Part shown: piece by piece, positions 36,334-43,631 of the stretch
Layout of the letters: each line of letters begins with the position of its first letter
Position numbering within the stretch: position 1 is the first letter of the stretch
Assembly (NCBI GenBank): GCA_934183255.1
Contig: CAKPSD010000001.1
Coordinates: 310,001-374,000, forward strand
DNA length: 64,000 bases
DNA from: an uncultured Bacilli bacterium
Lineage (GTDB): Bacteria; Bacillota_I; Bacilli_A; RFN20; DUOF01
Direction: 5' to 3'
The notes under the pieces: model-generated
The model's input: only the letters and a program-made list of their open reading frames with translations
Told to the model about the DNA's origin: nothing
The model's database searches: none
Position numbers and translations under genes: made by a program

Positions 36334-36466
36334 GTACTTGCAACTAATATATGTTTTGTAAGTACTTTTAGTGATGCAAAGCATATAAGTGGATTTATAT
36401 ATTTCTTTTATTATAAAAATTATACCTGTCTATATGCTTTGTAAAATCATAGACAGGTTTTTTATT
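36334..36466 (+). promoter_or_regulatory. Transcription attenuator 1
   Basis: Hairpin P1 is GTACTTGCAA (36334-36343) with TTGTAAGTAC (36356-36365). Strand B, CAAAGCATATA (36377-36387), can pair with the P1 loop strand TATATGTTTTG (36348-36358, one G-U). It can also pair, perfectly, with TATATGCTTTG (36431-36441) inside the terminator. The terminator is ACCTGTCTAT (36424-36433) with ATAGACAGGT (36449-36458) followed by a T run. Pairing of B with the terminator strand would be the antiterminator. Confidence 0.7.
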
Positions 36467-36486
36467 TAGAAAAAGGAGGAAATAAT

Positions 36487-36531
36487 ATGTATATTTGTAA
36501 ATCATGGCTACATCGTCATAGCTTGTTATAA
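36487..36531 (+). CDS. Leader peptide 2 (14 aa, MYICKSWLHRHSLL)
   Basis: A 14-codon frame behind AAAAAGGAGGAAATA, a strong site, ends at the base where P1 of attenuator 2 begins. The conserved parts with leader 1 are the initial MY and SWLH-x-[HN]-S. It resembles the leader peptides of ribosome-controlled attenuators. Such frames are too short to be functional enzymes. Confidence 0.7.
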   Translation: MYICKSWLHRHSLL

Positions 36532-36664
36532 GTGCTTGCATTCTTATTATGTTTTGTAGGCACTTTTGGTCATGTAAAACATATAAGATTAATTATACAT
36601 ATTATTATAATTTAATACCCACCTATATGTTTTTGTATATGACTAATAGGTGGGTTTTATTTTA
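36531..36664 (+). promoter_or_regulatory. Transcription attenuator 2
   Basis: P1 is AGTGCTTGCA (36531-36540) with TGTAGGCACT (36555-36564), paired with two G-U. Relative to unit 1, one pair has changed from A-T to G-C on both sides, which is compensatory. Strand B, AAAACATATA (36576-36585), pairs with TATATGTTTT (36624-36633) of the terminator, or with the P1 loop TATGTTTT. The terminator ACCCACCTAT (36617-36626) with ATAGGTGGGT (36646-36655) ends in a T-rich run 26 bases before the peptidase ATG. Confidence 0.7.
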
Positions 36665-36689
36665 TAAGAAAGAAAGAGGAAAATTAAAA

Positions 36690-37781
36690 ATGAAAAATTT
36701 AGAAATATTAAAAGATTTAGTATCAATAAAAAGCTTTGATACTAATAGCAATGAGGAAATAATTAATTATTTAATAAAAAAGTTTGAACCTTATGCAGAA
36801 GAAATTAAAATTATAAATAATTACAAATTAAACAAAAAGAAAAACTTATTAATTGGATTAAATACTAAAATAACTAATATTAATGATGCAATTGTTCTTT
36901 CTGGACACATTGATACTGTAGTTGCAGATGAATCTTTGTACAAAACAAATCCATGCATTCCAACTTTAATTGATGATAAACTATATGGACTTGGAACTAT
37001 TGATATGAAAAGTTATTTTGCTATTATATTAAATAACATTGAAGAGTTAAAAAAAATTAAAAAGCCAATAATTATAGCTATTACTAGTGATGAAGAAACT
37101 AATTTTGAGGGAATTGAAAATATATCTTCTTACTTAAAAGAAAAAAATGTAATTCCTTACTTTACAATAGTTGGTGAACCAACAAATATGAAAATATGTA
37201 CATCTAGTAAAAGTTGCTATGAATATCAAATAGATATAACTGGGCTTGGATGCCACAGCAGTAAACCTCAAAATGGGATAAATGCAAACTATATTGCTGC
37301 TAAATTTATTACTTTTATTGAAAAACTTAGCTTTAAATACCCAAATACTACTCTTAATTGTGGAATTATGCAAGGTGGTGATAAAGTAAATATTGTATCT
37401 CCTAATAGTAAAATTGTATTTGATTTAAGAACTGATAATAAATCATTAATAGACAAAGTATTAAAAGATATAAGAAACAAAATTGCTTATTTAAAGAAAA
37501 AATATAGTGGATGCTCAATTGAACTTTCTAATAATTTATCAATTTTACCACTTGAAAGAAGAAATAGTTTAATTATTGAAAAGCTATTAAGAAAGTTTAA
37601 TTTAGAAGAAAATGAATTTACTGGTGGATGTGAAGCCGGATACTTTCAAGCATTAGGAGGCGATTCAATATTATTTGGAGTTGGAGACCTTGCTTTAGCG
37701 CACAAACCAAATGAATTTGTAAATATTAATGAGTTTGAAAAATATAATGATATGTTTATTAGTTTTATAAAAAGTTTATAA
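36690..37781 (+). CDS. M20 family metallopeptidase/deacetylase (ArgE/DapE type)
   Basis: The protein is 363 residues. ATG at 36690 follows AAAGAGGAAA; the longer frame runs back through the attenuator terminator and is not real. Di-zinc motifs are complete: SGHIDTV (His), GLGTIDMKSYF (Asp), TSDEETNFEG (Glu-Glu), VGEPT and the final AHKPNE (His). A dimerisation domain lies in the middle (about 170-275). Members remove acyl groups from amino acids or cleave dipeptides. Its control by leader peptides with His and Trp codons hints at a peptide or amino-acid substrate, but this is inference. Confidence 0.9.
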   Translation: MKNLEILKDLVSIKSFDTNSNEEIINYLIKKFEPYAEEIKIINNYKLNKKKNLLIGLNTKITNINDAIVLSGHIDTVVADESLYKTNPCIPTLIDDKLYGLGTIDMKSYFAIILNNIEELKKIKKPIIIAITSDEETNFEGIENISSYLKEKNVIPYFTIVGEPTNMKICTSSKSCYEYQIDITGLGCHSSKPQNGINANYIAAKFITFIEKLSFKYPNTTLNCGIMQGGDKVNIVSPNSKIVFDLRTDNKSLIDKVLKDIRNKIAYLKKKYSGCSIELSNNLSILPLERRNSLIIEKLLRKFNLEENEFTGGCEAGYFQALGGDSILFGVGDLALAHKPNEFVNINEFEKYNDMFISFIKSL

Positions 37782-37782
37782 T

Positions 37783-37812
37783 AAAAAGCATGAGTTAATT
37801 CTCATGCTTTTT
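37783..37812. terminator. Bidirectional terminator
   Basis: AAAAAGCATGAG (37783-37794) and CTCATGCTTTTT (37801-37812) form a perfect 12-base stem with a six-base loop between convergent genes. Confidence 0.88.
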
Positions 37813-37813
37813 G

Positions 37814-38389
37814 TTACATCTTCATTGTTTGTTTTGTTTGATATATTTTTCTACTACTAATATCTCTTTTTACTGCATCTTCAAGAATATTTGTTACTAG
37901 CCTATTTGTTCCTTCATATATATAAGTGTCTGATTCTGTTTTGCTAGTTATATAACCATCTTCTTTATTCCATGATTGTTTTATTTCTCCATATGTATCC
38001 TTTTGATAAGGATGATAATGATGAACATTTTCAATACGAGTATATTCTGCTATTTCATTAGTTTCTCCCAGTTTTAAAGTTTCTAAACTTTGTGTCATAA
38101 GATTTAACTCTTTGTCTTCTGCGTGTGGTATTATTGCTCTCATATTTACTTTATATAATGTTTTTGATACCTTATCAAAGAAAACAGCTGACATACTTTG
38201 AAGTTCATCTTTACTTATATTATTGTCAAAATGCTCTATTTCTCCATATCTAATGTCAAAAGTTTTCTTAGAAAAAAGTAAATCTTTTAAAATTCTTGCT
38301 GTATTAGATATTCTTTCCTTAAATTCTTCTGGTGCTTCTTGTTTTACTTTTATTTGTTCTTCAACCTTCTTCTTATTAAAAAGACCCAT
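37814..38389 (-). CDS. Unrecognised soluble protein
   Basis: The protein is 191 residues starting MGLFNKKKVEEQIK. ATG at 38389 follows AGGAGTTGATTAAA, the upstream TTG being part of that region. No signal peptide is seen. An alpha/beta pattern (MSAVFFDKVSKTLYKVNMRAII) and a His/Tyr-rich middle (ENVHHYHPYQKDTYGE) are visible. The C-terminus is basic, ending YQTKQTMKM. It stands alone between two terminators. No family is recognised. Confidence 0.6.
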   Translation of the reverse strand: MGLFNKKKVEEQIKVKQEAPEEFKERISNTARILKDLLFSKKTFDIRYGEIEHFDNNISKDELQSMSAVFFDKVSKTLYKVNMRAIIPHAEDKELNLMTQSLETLKLGETNEIAEYTRIENVHHYHPYQKDTYGEIKQSWNKEDGYITSKTESDTYIYEGTNRLVTNILEDAVKRDISSRKIYQTKQTMKM

Positions 38390-38461
38390 TTTAATCAACT
38401 CCTATTTAAAATTATTTTAACACGCAAAAAACAATATTAAAAGAAAAAAATATTTTTATAT

Positions 38462-38490
38462 AAAAAAAGCGAGGTTTTAAGCTCGCTTTT
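38462..38490. terminator. Hairpin terminator
   Basis: AAAAGCGAG (38465-38473) and CTCGCTTTT (38482-38490) pair around an eight-base loop, with an A run that becomes a T run on the minus strand. It follows the 76-residue membrane protein gene. Confidence 0.82.
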
Positions 38491-38500
38491 AACAATTTAA

Positions 38501-38731
38501 TTAACCTAAAAGTATATGTTTGAATAGTAAGCACCAAACTAAGTCAACCCAACCAAATACAATACCAAATACTGTTACTACTACTGCTAGAACAACATCA
38601 ATAAGACCTTTAGTACGTAGTGCTTTACTCCATCTTACTAATACTTCTGTTACCCAGTTAACACCAGGAATTAATAATAAGATAATTTGAACTAATCTAG
38701 ATTGTTTATTAAACCACTTATCACATTTCAT
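38501..38731 (-). CDS. Small two-helix membrane protein
   Basis: The protein is 76 residues and starts at 38731 behind AAGGAGG. Two hydrophobic segments (about 14-32, with IPGVNWVTEV, and 44-70) flank a basic loop WSKALRTKG. A possible promoter, TTTAAC and TGTGATAAA, precedes it. It resembles the 73-residue membrane protein at 39029 in size and topology. Unknown function. Confidence 0.6.
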   Translation of the reverse strand: MKCDKWFNKQSRLVQIILLLIPGVNWVTEVLVRWSKALRTKGLIDVVLAVVVTVFGIVFGWVDLVWCLLFKHILLG

Positions 38732-38827
38732 AGTTAATTGTCCTCCTTATGTTTTTTATTTTATCACATTACAATTTCATATGTTAAATTTTTAAGATAT
38801 TTCTTTTATAAAATTTATACAATTTAT

Positions 38828-38854
38828 TAAAAAAGTCTAGAAACATCTAGACTT
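38828..38854 (-). terminator. Terminator of tRNA-Gln
   Basis: AAGTCTAG (38833-38840) and CTAGACTT (38847-38854) form a stem; on the minus strand it precedes a T run. It lies 14 bases after the tRNA 3' end. Confidence 0.75.
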
Positions 38855-38868
38855 TATATTTTTTTATT

Positions 38869-38944
38869 TGGCTGGGGTACTTGGATTCGAACCAAGGAAA
38901 TGGGAGATTCAGAGTCTCCTGCCTTACCGCTTGGCTATACCCCA
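38869..38944 (-). tRNA. tRNA-Gln (anticodon CTG)
   Basis: Read on the minus strand, the acceptor stem TGGGGTA pairs with TACCCCA, followed by discriminator G and an encoded CCA. The D region is AGCCAAGCGGTAAGGC. The anticodon stem GGAGA/TCTCC holds the loop CTCTGAA, giving anticodon CTG. The T arm has GGTTCGAATCC. The sequence fits bacterial tRNA-Gln. CTG reads CAG codons, so another gene with TTG is expected elsewhere in this AT-rich genome. Confidence 0.95.
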
Positions 38945-39028
38945 ACGACTTTTGTATTATAACATCTTTTCATAAAAAGAGAAATATTATAAGCGAATAT
39001 AACATATATATTAGTAGGAGGAAAAAAG

Positions 39029-39250
39029 ATGAAAGAAGTTACTAATTTTTTTGATTCATTGCCTTATATAGTAAAAATCATTCTTGCCTTACCTGTGTTT
39101 GATGGCTTATGTTATGGTATCTATCGTATTTGTAAAGGTCATTTAATTTCAGGAATTATTTGGATCTTTTTAGGATTTGCAGTAGTAGGTTCAATCATTG
39201 ATCTTTACACTTTAATTACTGAAAAGAAAGTTACTGTTTGGGCAGACTAA
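39029..39250 (+). CDS. Small membrane protein
   Basis: The protein is 73 residues with ATG at 39029 after TAGTAGGAGGAAA. Two hydrophobic segments (residues 12-30 and 39-60) flank YRICKGHLIS; the C-terminus is EKKVTVWAD. The layout resembles the divergently placed 76-residue protein. No family is recognised, though the topology is like TM2- or YqaE-type small proteins. Confidence 0.6.
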   Translation: MKEVTNFFDSLPYIVKIILALPVFDGLCYGIYRICKGHLISGIIWIFLGFAVVGSIIDLYTLITEKKVTVWAD

Positions 39251-39331
39251 GAAGACACATATGTGTCTTTTTATTTTTACTTTAATGTAAACATATTTTA
39301 TGTTAATATATTTACACAAGAGGTGATTTTT

Positions 39332-40006
39332 GTGAAAACTATTATATTTGATTTTGATGGAACTTTAACTAAAAAGAATAATGAAATATGGAGAAATATC
39401 TGGAGAGAATTAGATGCTCTTGATATTGATGATATGCTATACAAAGAATTTGAAAAAGGTGAAATAGATTATGAAGAATGGTCTAAGAAAATTGAAAAAG
39501 TTTATATTGATAAAAAATTGTCTAGAGCTACTTTAGATAAATTAATTAATAACATTGAAATGATGAATGGGTTAGAAGAAACTTTTAAAGAACTAAAGAA
39601 AAGGAACTATAATTTATGCATTTTAAGTGGAGGTATTAATTATGTTATTAGTTCACTTTTAAAAGATAATATAAAATATTTTGAAGATATTAAGTGTAAT
39701 ACTTTTACATTTGATGAAAATGGTCTTTTAAAGAGCATTAATCAAGAAGATTCTGATGAAGAAGGTAAAGCTAGATACATAAAAAAATATATGAAAACTC
39801 ATAATTGTAAACCTAGTGATATAGTTTTTGTAGGTAATGGTCATAATGATAGATTTGTTTCAAGTACTGGATGTCACACTATATGTTTAAATCCTAATCA
39901 TGTTAACTATAAGGATACTAGTATATGGAGTCATTATATTGAAAAAAGTGATAATCTAATGGATATATTAAAAGTTATAGATAGTATAAAAGAGGTTAAA
40001 CGTTAA
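39332..40006 (+). CDS. HAD-IB family phosphatase (SerB-like)
   Basis: The protein is 224 residues. I chose GTG at 39332 because AGAGGTGA lies upstream and it gives MKTIIFDFDGTLT at once; the longer frame has an untypical hydrophobic tail. Catalytic residues are Asp7 and Asp9 (motif I), Ser in ILSGG (motif II), and GNGHNDRF (motif III/IV; the usual first Asp of GDGxND is Asn). The small helical cap is of the phosphoserine phosphatase type. It is a likely small-molecule phosphatase; the substrate is not defined. Confidence 0.85.
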   Translation: MKTIIFDFDGTLTKKNNEIWRNIWRELDALDIDDMLYKEFEKGEIDYEEWSKKIEKVYIDKKLSRATLDKLINNIEMMNGLEETFKELKKRNYNLCILSGGINYVISSLLKDNIKYFEDIKCNTFTFDENGLLKSINQEDSDEEGKARYIKKYMKTHNCKPSDIVFVGNGHNDRFVSSTGCHTICLNPNHVNYKDTSIWSHYIEKSDNLMDILKVIDSIKEVKR

Positions 40007-40027
40007 ATTTAACCTCTTTTGATTTTT
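39988..40027 (+). terminator. Rho-independent terminator
   Basis: AAAGAGGTTAAA (39989-40000) and TTTAACCTCTTT (40008-40019) form a 12-base stem overlapping the end of the phosphatase gene, followed by a T-rich tail. Confidence 0.8.
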
Positions 40028-40132
40028 AAGTAGATATAATTATTATTGAGATATTTTTTACATAATAGATTACTTCTGTTATTTCTTTTAGCATAGAATT
40101 TATTTTTTAAACAAAACTTAAAAGATAAAAAA

Positions 40133-41452
40133 TTATCTTCTATAACCTTTATTATTCTTAAATGTTCCCTTACTTCTACCTTTATTATTTCTAGTATATC
40201 CTTTCATTTTTAAAATGTTTTGGATACTTTGTCCACTAGTTTCATTATATTCTCCCATTGCTAAAAAATGAGTAGAGCTTATTTCATCTTTATTTTTTCC
40301 AAAGAATTCAAATTCAATAGAATCCAAATCAAAAGTTGGATCAAAATAATATGCTTTATTTTTTAAATATATCTTACTTATTTGATGATTACTTAAAACG
40401 GTTCTTCTAAAATCTACTTGTTTAGCACTACAATAGGCAGGAAGCGCTACTACATCTACAAGTGAACATAAATAGTTAAATAAACCTGATACACCAACGC
40501 ATACACCTTTTTTATAATATAAAGTAGTAAATGATGATCTAATTACTTTATTATATTTCTCTCTTGAATCTTGCAAAGGTGAGTTTTCGTTCATCTTTAA
40601 TCCTTCATAATCATAAGAGATATGATTACATATCCATTTATAAATATCACTTACTTTATCCATCTTTTCTTCATCATATTTACAACAATCATCGACTATT
40701 TCTTTAGCTAAGTTATATGCCACTAACATATTATAGTCATTTATATCACTACGATATCCTGGACATAATTCTGAATAATTAAAACATCTTATATCACTAG
40801 TTATATTCTTCTTATAATAATCATTTAGTTTATCAAAATATATTGTAGGTAAATATATTTCTCTTTTAGTAGTATTTTTATTTTTTATAAAATATTTAGC
40901 AAGTGTATCTATATCTTCTACTTTCTTTAATCTATAACATCCAGCTAAATCCATACTTATACTTTTAACATTATTTAATGAAAATAAATTTTTAACTTCC
41001 TTTAAATAAACACATTCCGTTAATTCTATATCTTTTAAATTTTTAAAATACTTTAAATCTATAGTTTTAATATTTCTTTGCCTAGATAAATTTAAAGATT
41101 TTAAATTTTTTAATTGATATATATATTTTAAATCTTCTTCTTTTATTTGATTTTTAGTATATTCTCCATAATAATACATAAATACTTTTTGCATACTAAA
41201 GTCTTCATTGCTTTTATTTTTTCTATATATTTCTTTATACTCAAAAATATTAGTAGAATCTTCTTTTCCCACTATTTCTAACATTTCTAGATTAATTAGT
41301 TTTTCTATTCCTTTTAAAGTATCTATATCATCTATTCTTAAATAAGTTATTTTACTTAAAAAAGCATCATCAAAAACATTAGAAGTATTCTTAACTACTA
41401 ACATATTATTAATAGAATCAAATAATTTAATATTTTCCTCTTTTTTAAGCAT
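40133..41452 (-). CDS. Leucine-rich repeat protein with transglutaminase-like domain
   Basis: The protein is 439 residues. ATG at 41452 follows TAGGTGATA; the GTG three codons earlier overlaps the site. Residues about 25-190 carry irregular leucine-rich repeats (LKSLNLSRQRNIKTIDLKY, LKDIELTECVYLKEV). From about 230 a transglutaminase-like fold follows, with the triad Cys in KKGVCVGVSGL, His in NHQISK and Asp in YYFDPTFDLD. There is no signal peptide, so it acts in the cytoplasm or leaves by another route. A separate promoter drives it. The domains suggest a peptidase or cross-linking role; the substrate is unknown. Confidence 0.8.
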   Translation of the reverse strand: MLKKEENIKLFDSINNMLVVKNTSNVFDDAFLSKITYLRIDDIDTLKGIEKLINLEMLEIVGKEDSTNIFEYKEIYRKNKSNEDFSMQKVFMYYYGEYTKNQIKEEDLKYIYQLKNLKSLNLSRQRNIKTIDLKYFKNLKDIELTECVYLKEVKNLFSLNNVKSISMDLAGCYRLKKVEDIDTLAKYFIKNKNTTKREIYLPTIYFDKLNDYYKKNITSDIRCFNYSELCPGYRSDINDYNMLVAYNLAKEIVDDCCKYDEEKMDKVSDIYKWICNHISYDYEGLKMNENSPLQDSREKYNKVIRSSFTTLYYKKGVCVGVSGLFNYLCSLVDVVALPAYCSAKQVDFRRTVLSNHQISKIYLKNKAYYFDPTFDLDSIEFEFFGKNKDEISSTHFLAMGEYNETSGQSIQNILKMKGYTRNNKGRSKGTFKNNKGYRR

Positions 41453-41471
41453 ACTTATCACCTACTTAAAT

Positions 41472-41500
41472 TATAATAACATTTGCTTTATAAAACAAAA
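41472..41500 (-). promoter_or_regulatory. Promoter of the LRR-transglutaminase gene
   Basis: On the minus strand, -35 TTGTTT (41495-41500) and perfect -10 TATAAT (41472-41477) are 17 bases apart, 20 bases before the ATG at 41452. Its -35 overlaps the T run of the preceding terminator. Confidence 0.65.
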
Positions 41501-41530
41501 GGATTTAGCAATATTGTTAAATCCTTTTAC
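41495..41530 (-). terminator. Terminator of the ATP-grasp pair
   Basis: On the minus strand, AAAAGGATTTA (41520-41530) pairs with TAAATCCTTTT (41499-41509), overlapping the last codons of the second ATP-grasp gene, then GTTTT. It separates that operon from the LRR-transglutaminase gene. Confidence 0.75.
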
Positions 41531-42593
41531 TTTTTATTATGTTATTTTCTTTATTATTTACTTTATTTCTAATATATATAAGTACTTGCTCATATAAGTT
41601 TTCTACATATTTTTCCTGCTCTAATTCATCTTCATATAAATAGTTATCTAATCCAGGAGCGCTATTAACTTCTAATATTTTATACTCTTTGTTACTAGGA
41701 TCACTAATTGAAGAGGTAATTATATCTATCCCACACATATCTAAATTTAATGATTTTGCTACTGCTACTACCATATTTTTAAAGAAAGGAGTTATTTTAT
41801 TTGTATAATCAACTGATGTCCCTCCAAGAGATAAATTAGCTATATTTTGTAAATTTAAAGTTTTACCTTCTTCTAACACACTATCTAATTTATATCCTTT
41901 ATCTTTAATACACTTTAATGTTCTTTCATCATTTTTATCTACTTTTTTATCTCTATCATTTTCTATAAATTCTTTAACTTTTAAGTCTAATAATTGTTCA
42001 ATTGTATGAACACCATCACCTACTATATGAAAAGGTACTCTTTTATAAGCTTGAATAACTTTATCTCCTAAAACTACTACTCTAAAATCATTACCTTCAA
42101 CGTATTCTTGAATAATAAATGTTCTTGATTTACTTTGTAAAGATATTTTTATTGCTTCGCTTGCTTCATTATAATTATTAACTTTTGTAATTCCTATTCC
42201 TTGTGATAAAGTAGATGGCTTGATAATTAAAGGATAATTAAAACCATTTTTTCCTACTTCTTTAAAAAAATCTAACATTGGTTTATATAAGGAATCGTTC
42301 TTTTTAGTAGTTTCTCTAGTATAATTTATAGATTTAGGAACCATAAATCCAATTCTTTCTAAAAATGATGTACACATATCCTTATTACTACATATCTTTA
42401 TACTACCTACTGGATTTATATTAAAAGGAGAATCCCATACTGCGAAAGTTCCCTTTTCAAACATTAATATTGCACATGATCCACTATAAGTATTGTTTAA
42501 TAAGTATGGTATGTTGTATTTAGTAGCTAATTTAATTATTACTGGAAGAGAAAAACTTCCTTTATTTATCTTTTCTAATATATCCATACTCAT
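41517..42593 (-). CDS. ATP-grasp ligase, cyanophycin-synthetase-like
   Basis: The protein is 358 residues with an ATP-grasp fold from about 80 to 340. The lysine-bearing strand is YPLIIKPSTLSQGIGI. FIIQEYVEGNDFRVVVLGDKV is the family core, followed by HIVGDGVHTIEQLL. The metal-binding C-terminal motif is ILEVNSAPGLDNY. The order EGNDFRVVV then GDGVHTIEQL is typical of the cyanophycin synthetase/GshF ATP-grasp domain, here without the Mur ligase part. Such enzymes ligate amino acids through an acyl phosphate. Its start overlaps the end of a second ATP-grasp gene by one base, so they are probably partners. Confidence 0.85.
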   Translation of the reverse strand: MSMDILEKINKGSFSLPVIIKLATKYNIPYLLNNTYSGSCAILMFEKGTFAVWDSPFNINPVGSIKICSNKDMCTSFLERIGFMVPKSINYTRETTKKNDSLYKPMLDFFKEVGKNGFNYPLIIKPSTLSQGIGITKVNNYNEASEAIKISLQSKSRTFIIQEYVEGNDFRVVVLGDKVIQAYKRVPFHIVGDGVHTIEQLLDLKVKEFIENDRDKKVDKNDERTLKCIKDKGYKLDSVLEEGKTLNLQNIANLSLGGTSVDYTNKITPFFKNMVVAVAKSLNLDMCGIDIITSSISDPSNKEYKILEVNSAPGLDNYLYEDELEQEKYVENLYEQVLIYIRNKVNNKENNIIKSKRI

Positions 42594-43585
42594 TACCTTT
42601 TAAAAGCTAAACTTTTATTAAAGTTTTCATAGATTGTTTTTTCTTCATTTTTTTTCAATTCTAGATTTAAGTTTTTATAAATTGCTGTTCTATATATATG
42701 TTTAGCCATTTCATAATTTTCTTTACTTAACCTAGAAAAGTTTTCCATCATTATTCCACTATTGATTTCTAGTATTCTATATATTCCTTCTTTATCTTTT
42801 ACTATATCTACTGAAGCAAATTTTAATCCTAAAATACTAGCAGTTTTCAAAGCAAAATTAGTTAATTTTTCAATTTCTTTTTTATCTTTTACAAGCACAG
42901 GAAGTGAACCTTGTCCAAGATTATGCTTCCAAGATACTGTTACTTTTTCTTTCTCTTTTGGTACATATTTTAAATCTAATTTTTCAGATATTTCTACATC
43001 TTCAAAATTTGCATCCTTTATAAGTTTTTCTAAAGAATCTACGCCATTACCTACTACATTTGGTCTTTGTTTTGCATAAACTAACATAGCTTTATCATCT
43101 ACTATAATTGTTCTATATTCATTTTCTATATCAATGAATGGAGAAATTGTAAGTGAATGTTTTCTTCCTAATATATCAAATACTGCAGACTCTAATTCTT
43201 TTTGATTTTCACACTTATAAACACCAGTTCCTCCACTACCAGTATTTGTTTTAACAACTAACTTACCATTATCTTTTAACATTTTAGTAAGCGTACCCCA
43301 TATACCTTCTTTTCCAACCATTGGACTGCTACTATCTTCAAAATAAAGATGAGGAATGTGAGGAATATTATTGTATTTTAATACTTCTGAAAGTCCTGCT
43401 TTATCATCACATATTTTACTTATTGCTGCATCATTATTAGCAAACTTATAATTATAAATCATAGTATTTTTGCCATTTTTACTTAATTGAATTATATAGT
43501 TATCAGAAAAAGAAGCATACTCTATATTATCTTCTTTACAAATTTCCTCTACTATTTTTACTAATTGTCTTTTTGGGTATCCCAT
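42593..43585 (-). CDS. ATP-grasp ligase, cyanophycin-synthetase-like
   Basis: The protein is 330 residues with the same fold as the next gene. KLVVKTNTGSGGTGV is the ATP lysine loop, followed by IENEYRTIIVDDKAMLVYAK, VVGNGVDSLEKLI, and metal residues in RILEINSGIMMENF. The sequence is only distantly similar to its neighbour, so the pair is not a recent duplication. The ATG follows GGAGGTGC. A MATE exporter gene ends 46 bases upstream. I infer assembly of a small peptide or amino-acid conjugate. Confidence 0.85.
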   Translation of the reverse strand: MGYPKRQLVKIVEEICKEDNIEYASFSDNYIIQLSKNGKNTMIYNYKFANNDAAISKICDDKAGLSEVLKYNNIPHIPHLYFEDSSSPMVGKEGIWGTLTKMLKDNGKLVVKTNTGSGGTGVYKCENQKELESAVFDILGRKHSLTISPFIDIENEYRTIIVDDKAMLVYAKQRPNVVGNGVDSLEKLIKDANFEDVEISEKLDLKYVPKEKEKVTVSWKHNLGQGSLPVLVKDKKEIEKLTNFALKTASILGLKFASVDIVKDKEGIYRILEINSGIMMENFSRLSKENYEMAKHIYRTAIYKNLNLELKKNEEKTIYENFNKSLAFKR

Positions 43586-43631
43586 CTACAAGCACCTCCA
43601 ACTAGTAAAAATTGTAACACTTATAAAGAAA

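Noticed and set aside
36549..36689. 47-codon N-terminal extension of the M20 peptidase frame
   Set aside because: It runs through attenuator 2 and its terminator, encodes no conserved sequence, and the ATG at 36690 has a good AGAGGA site.
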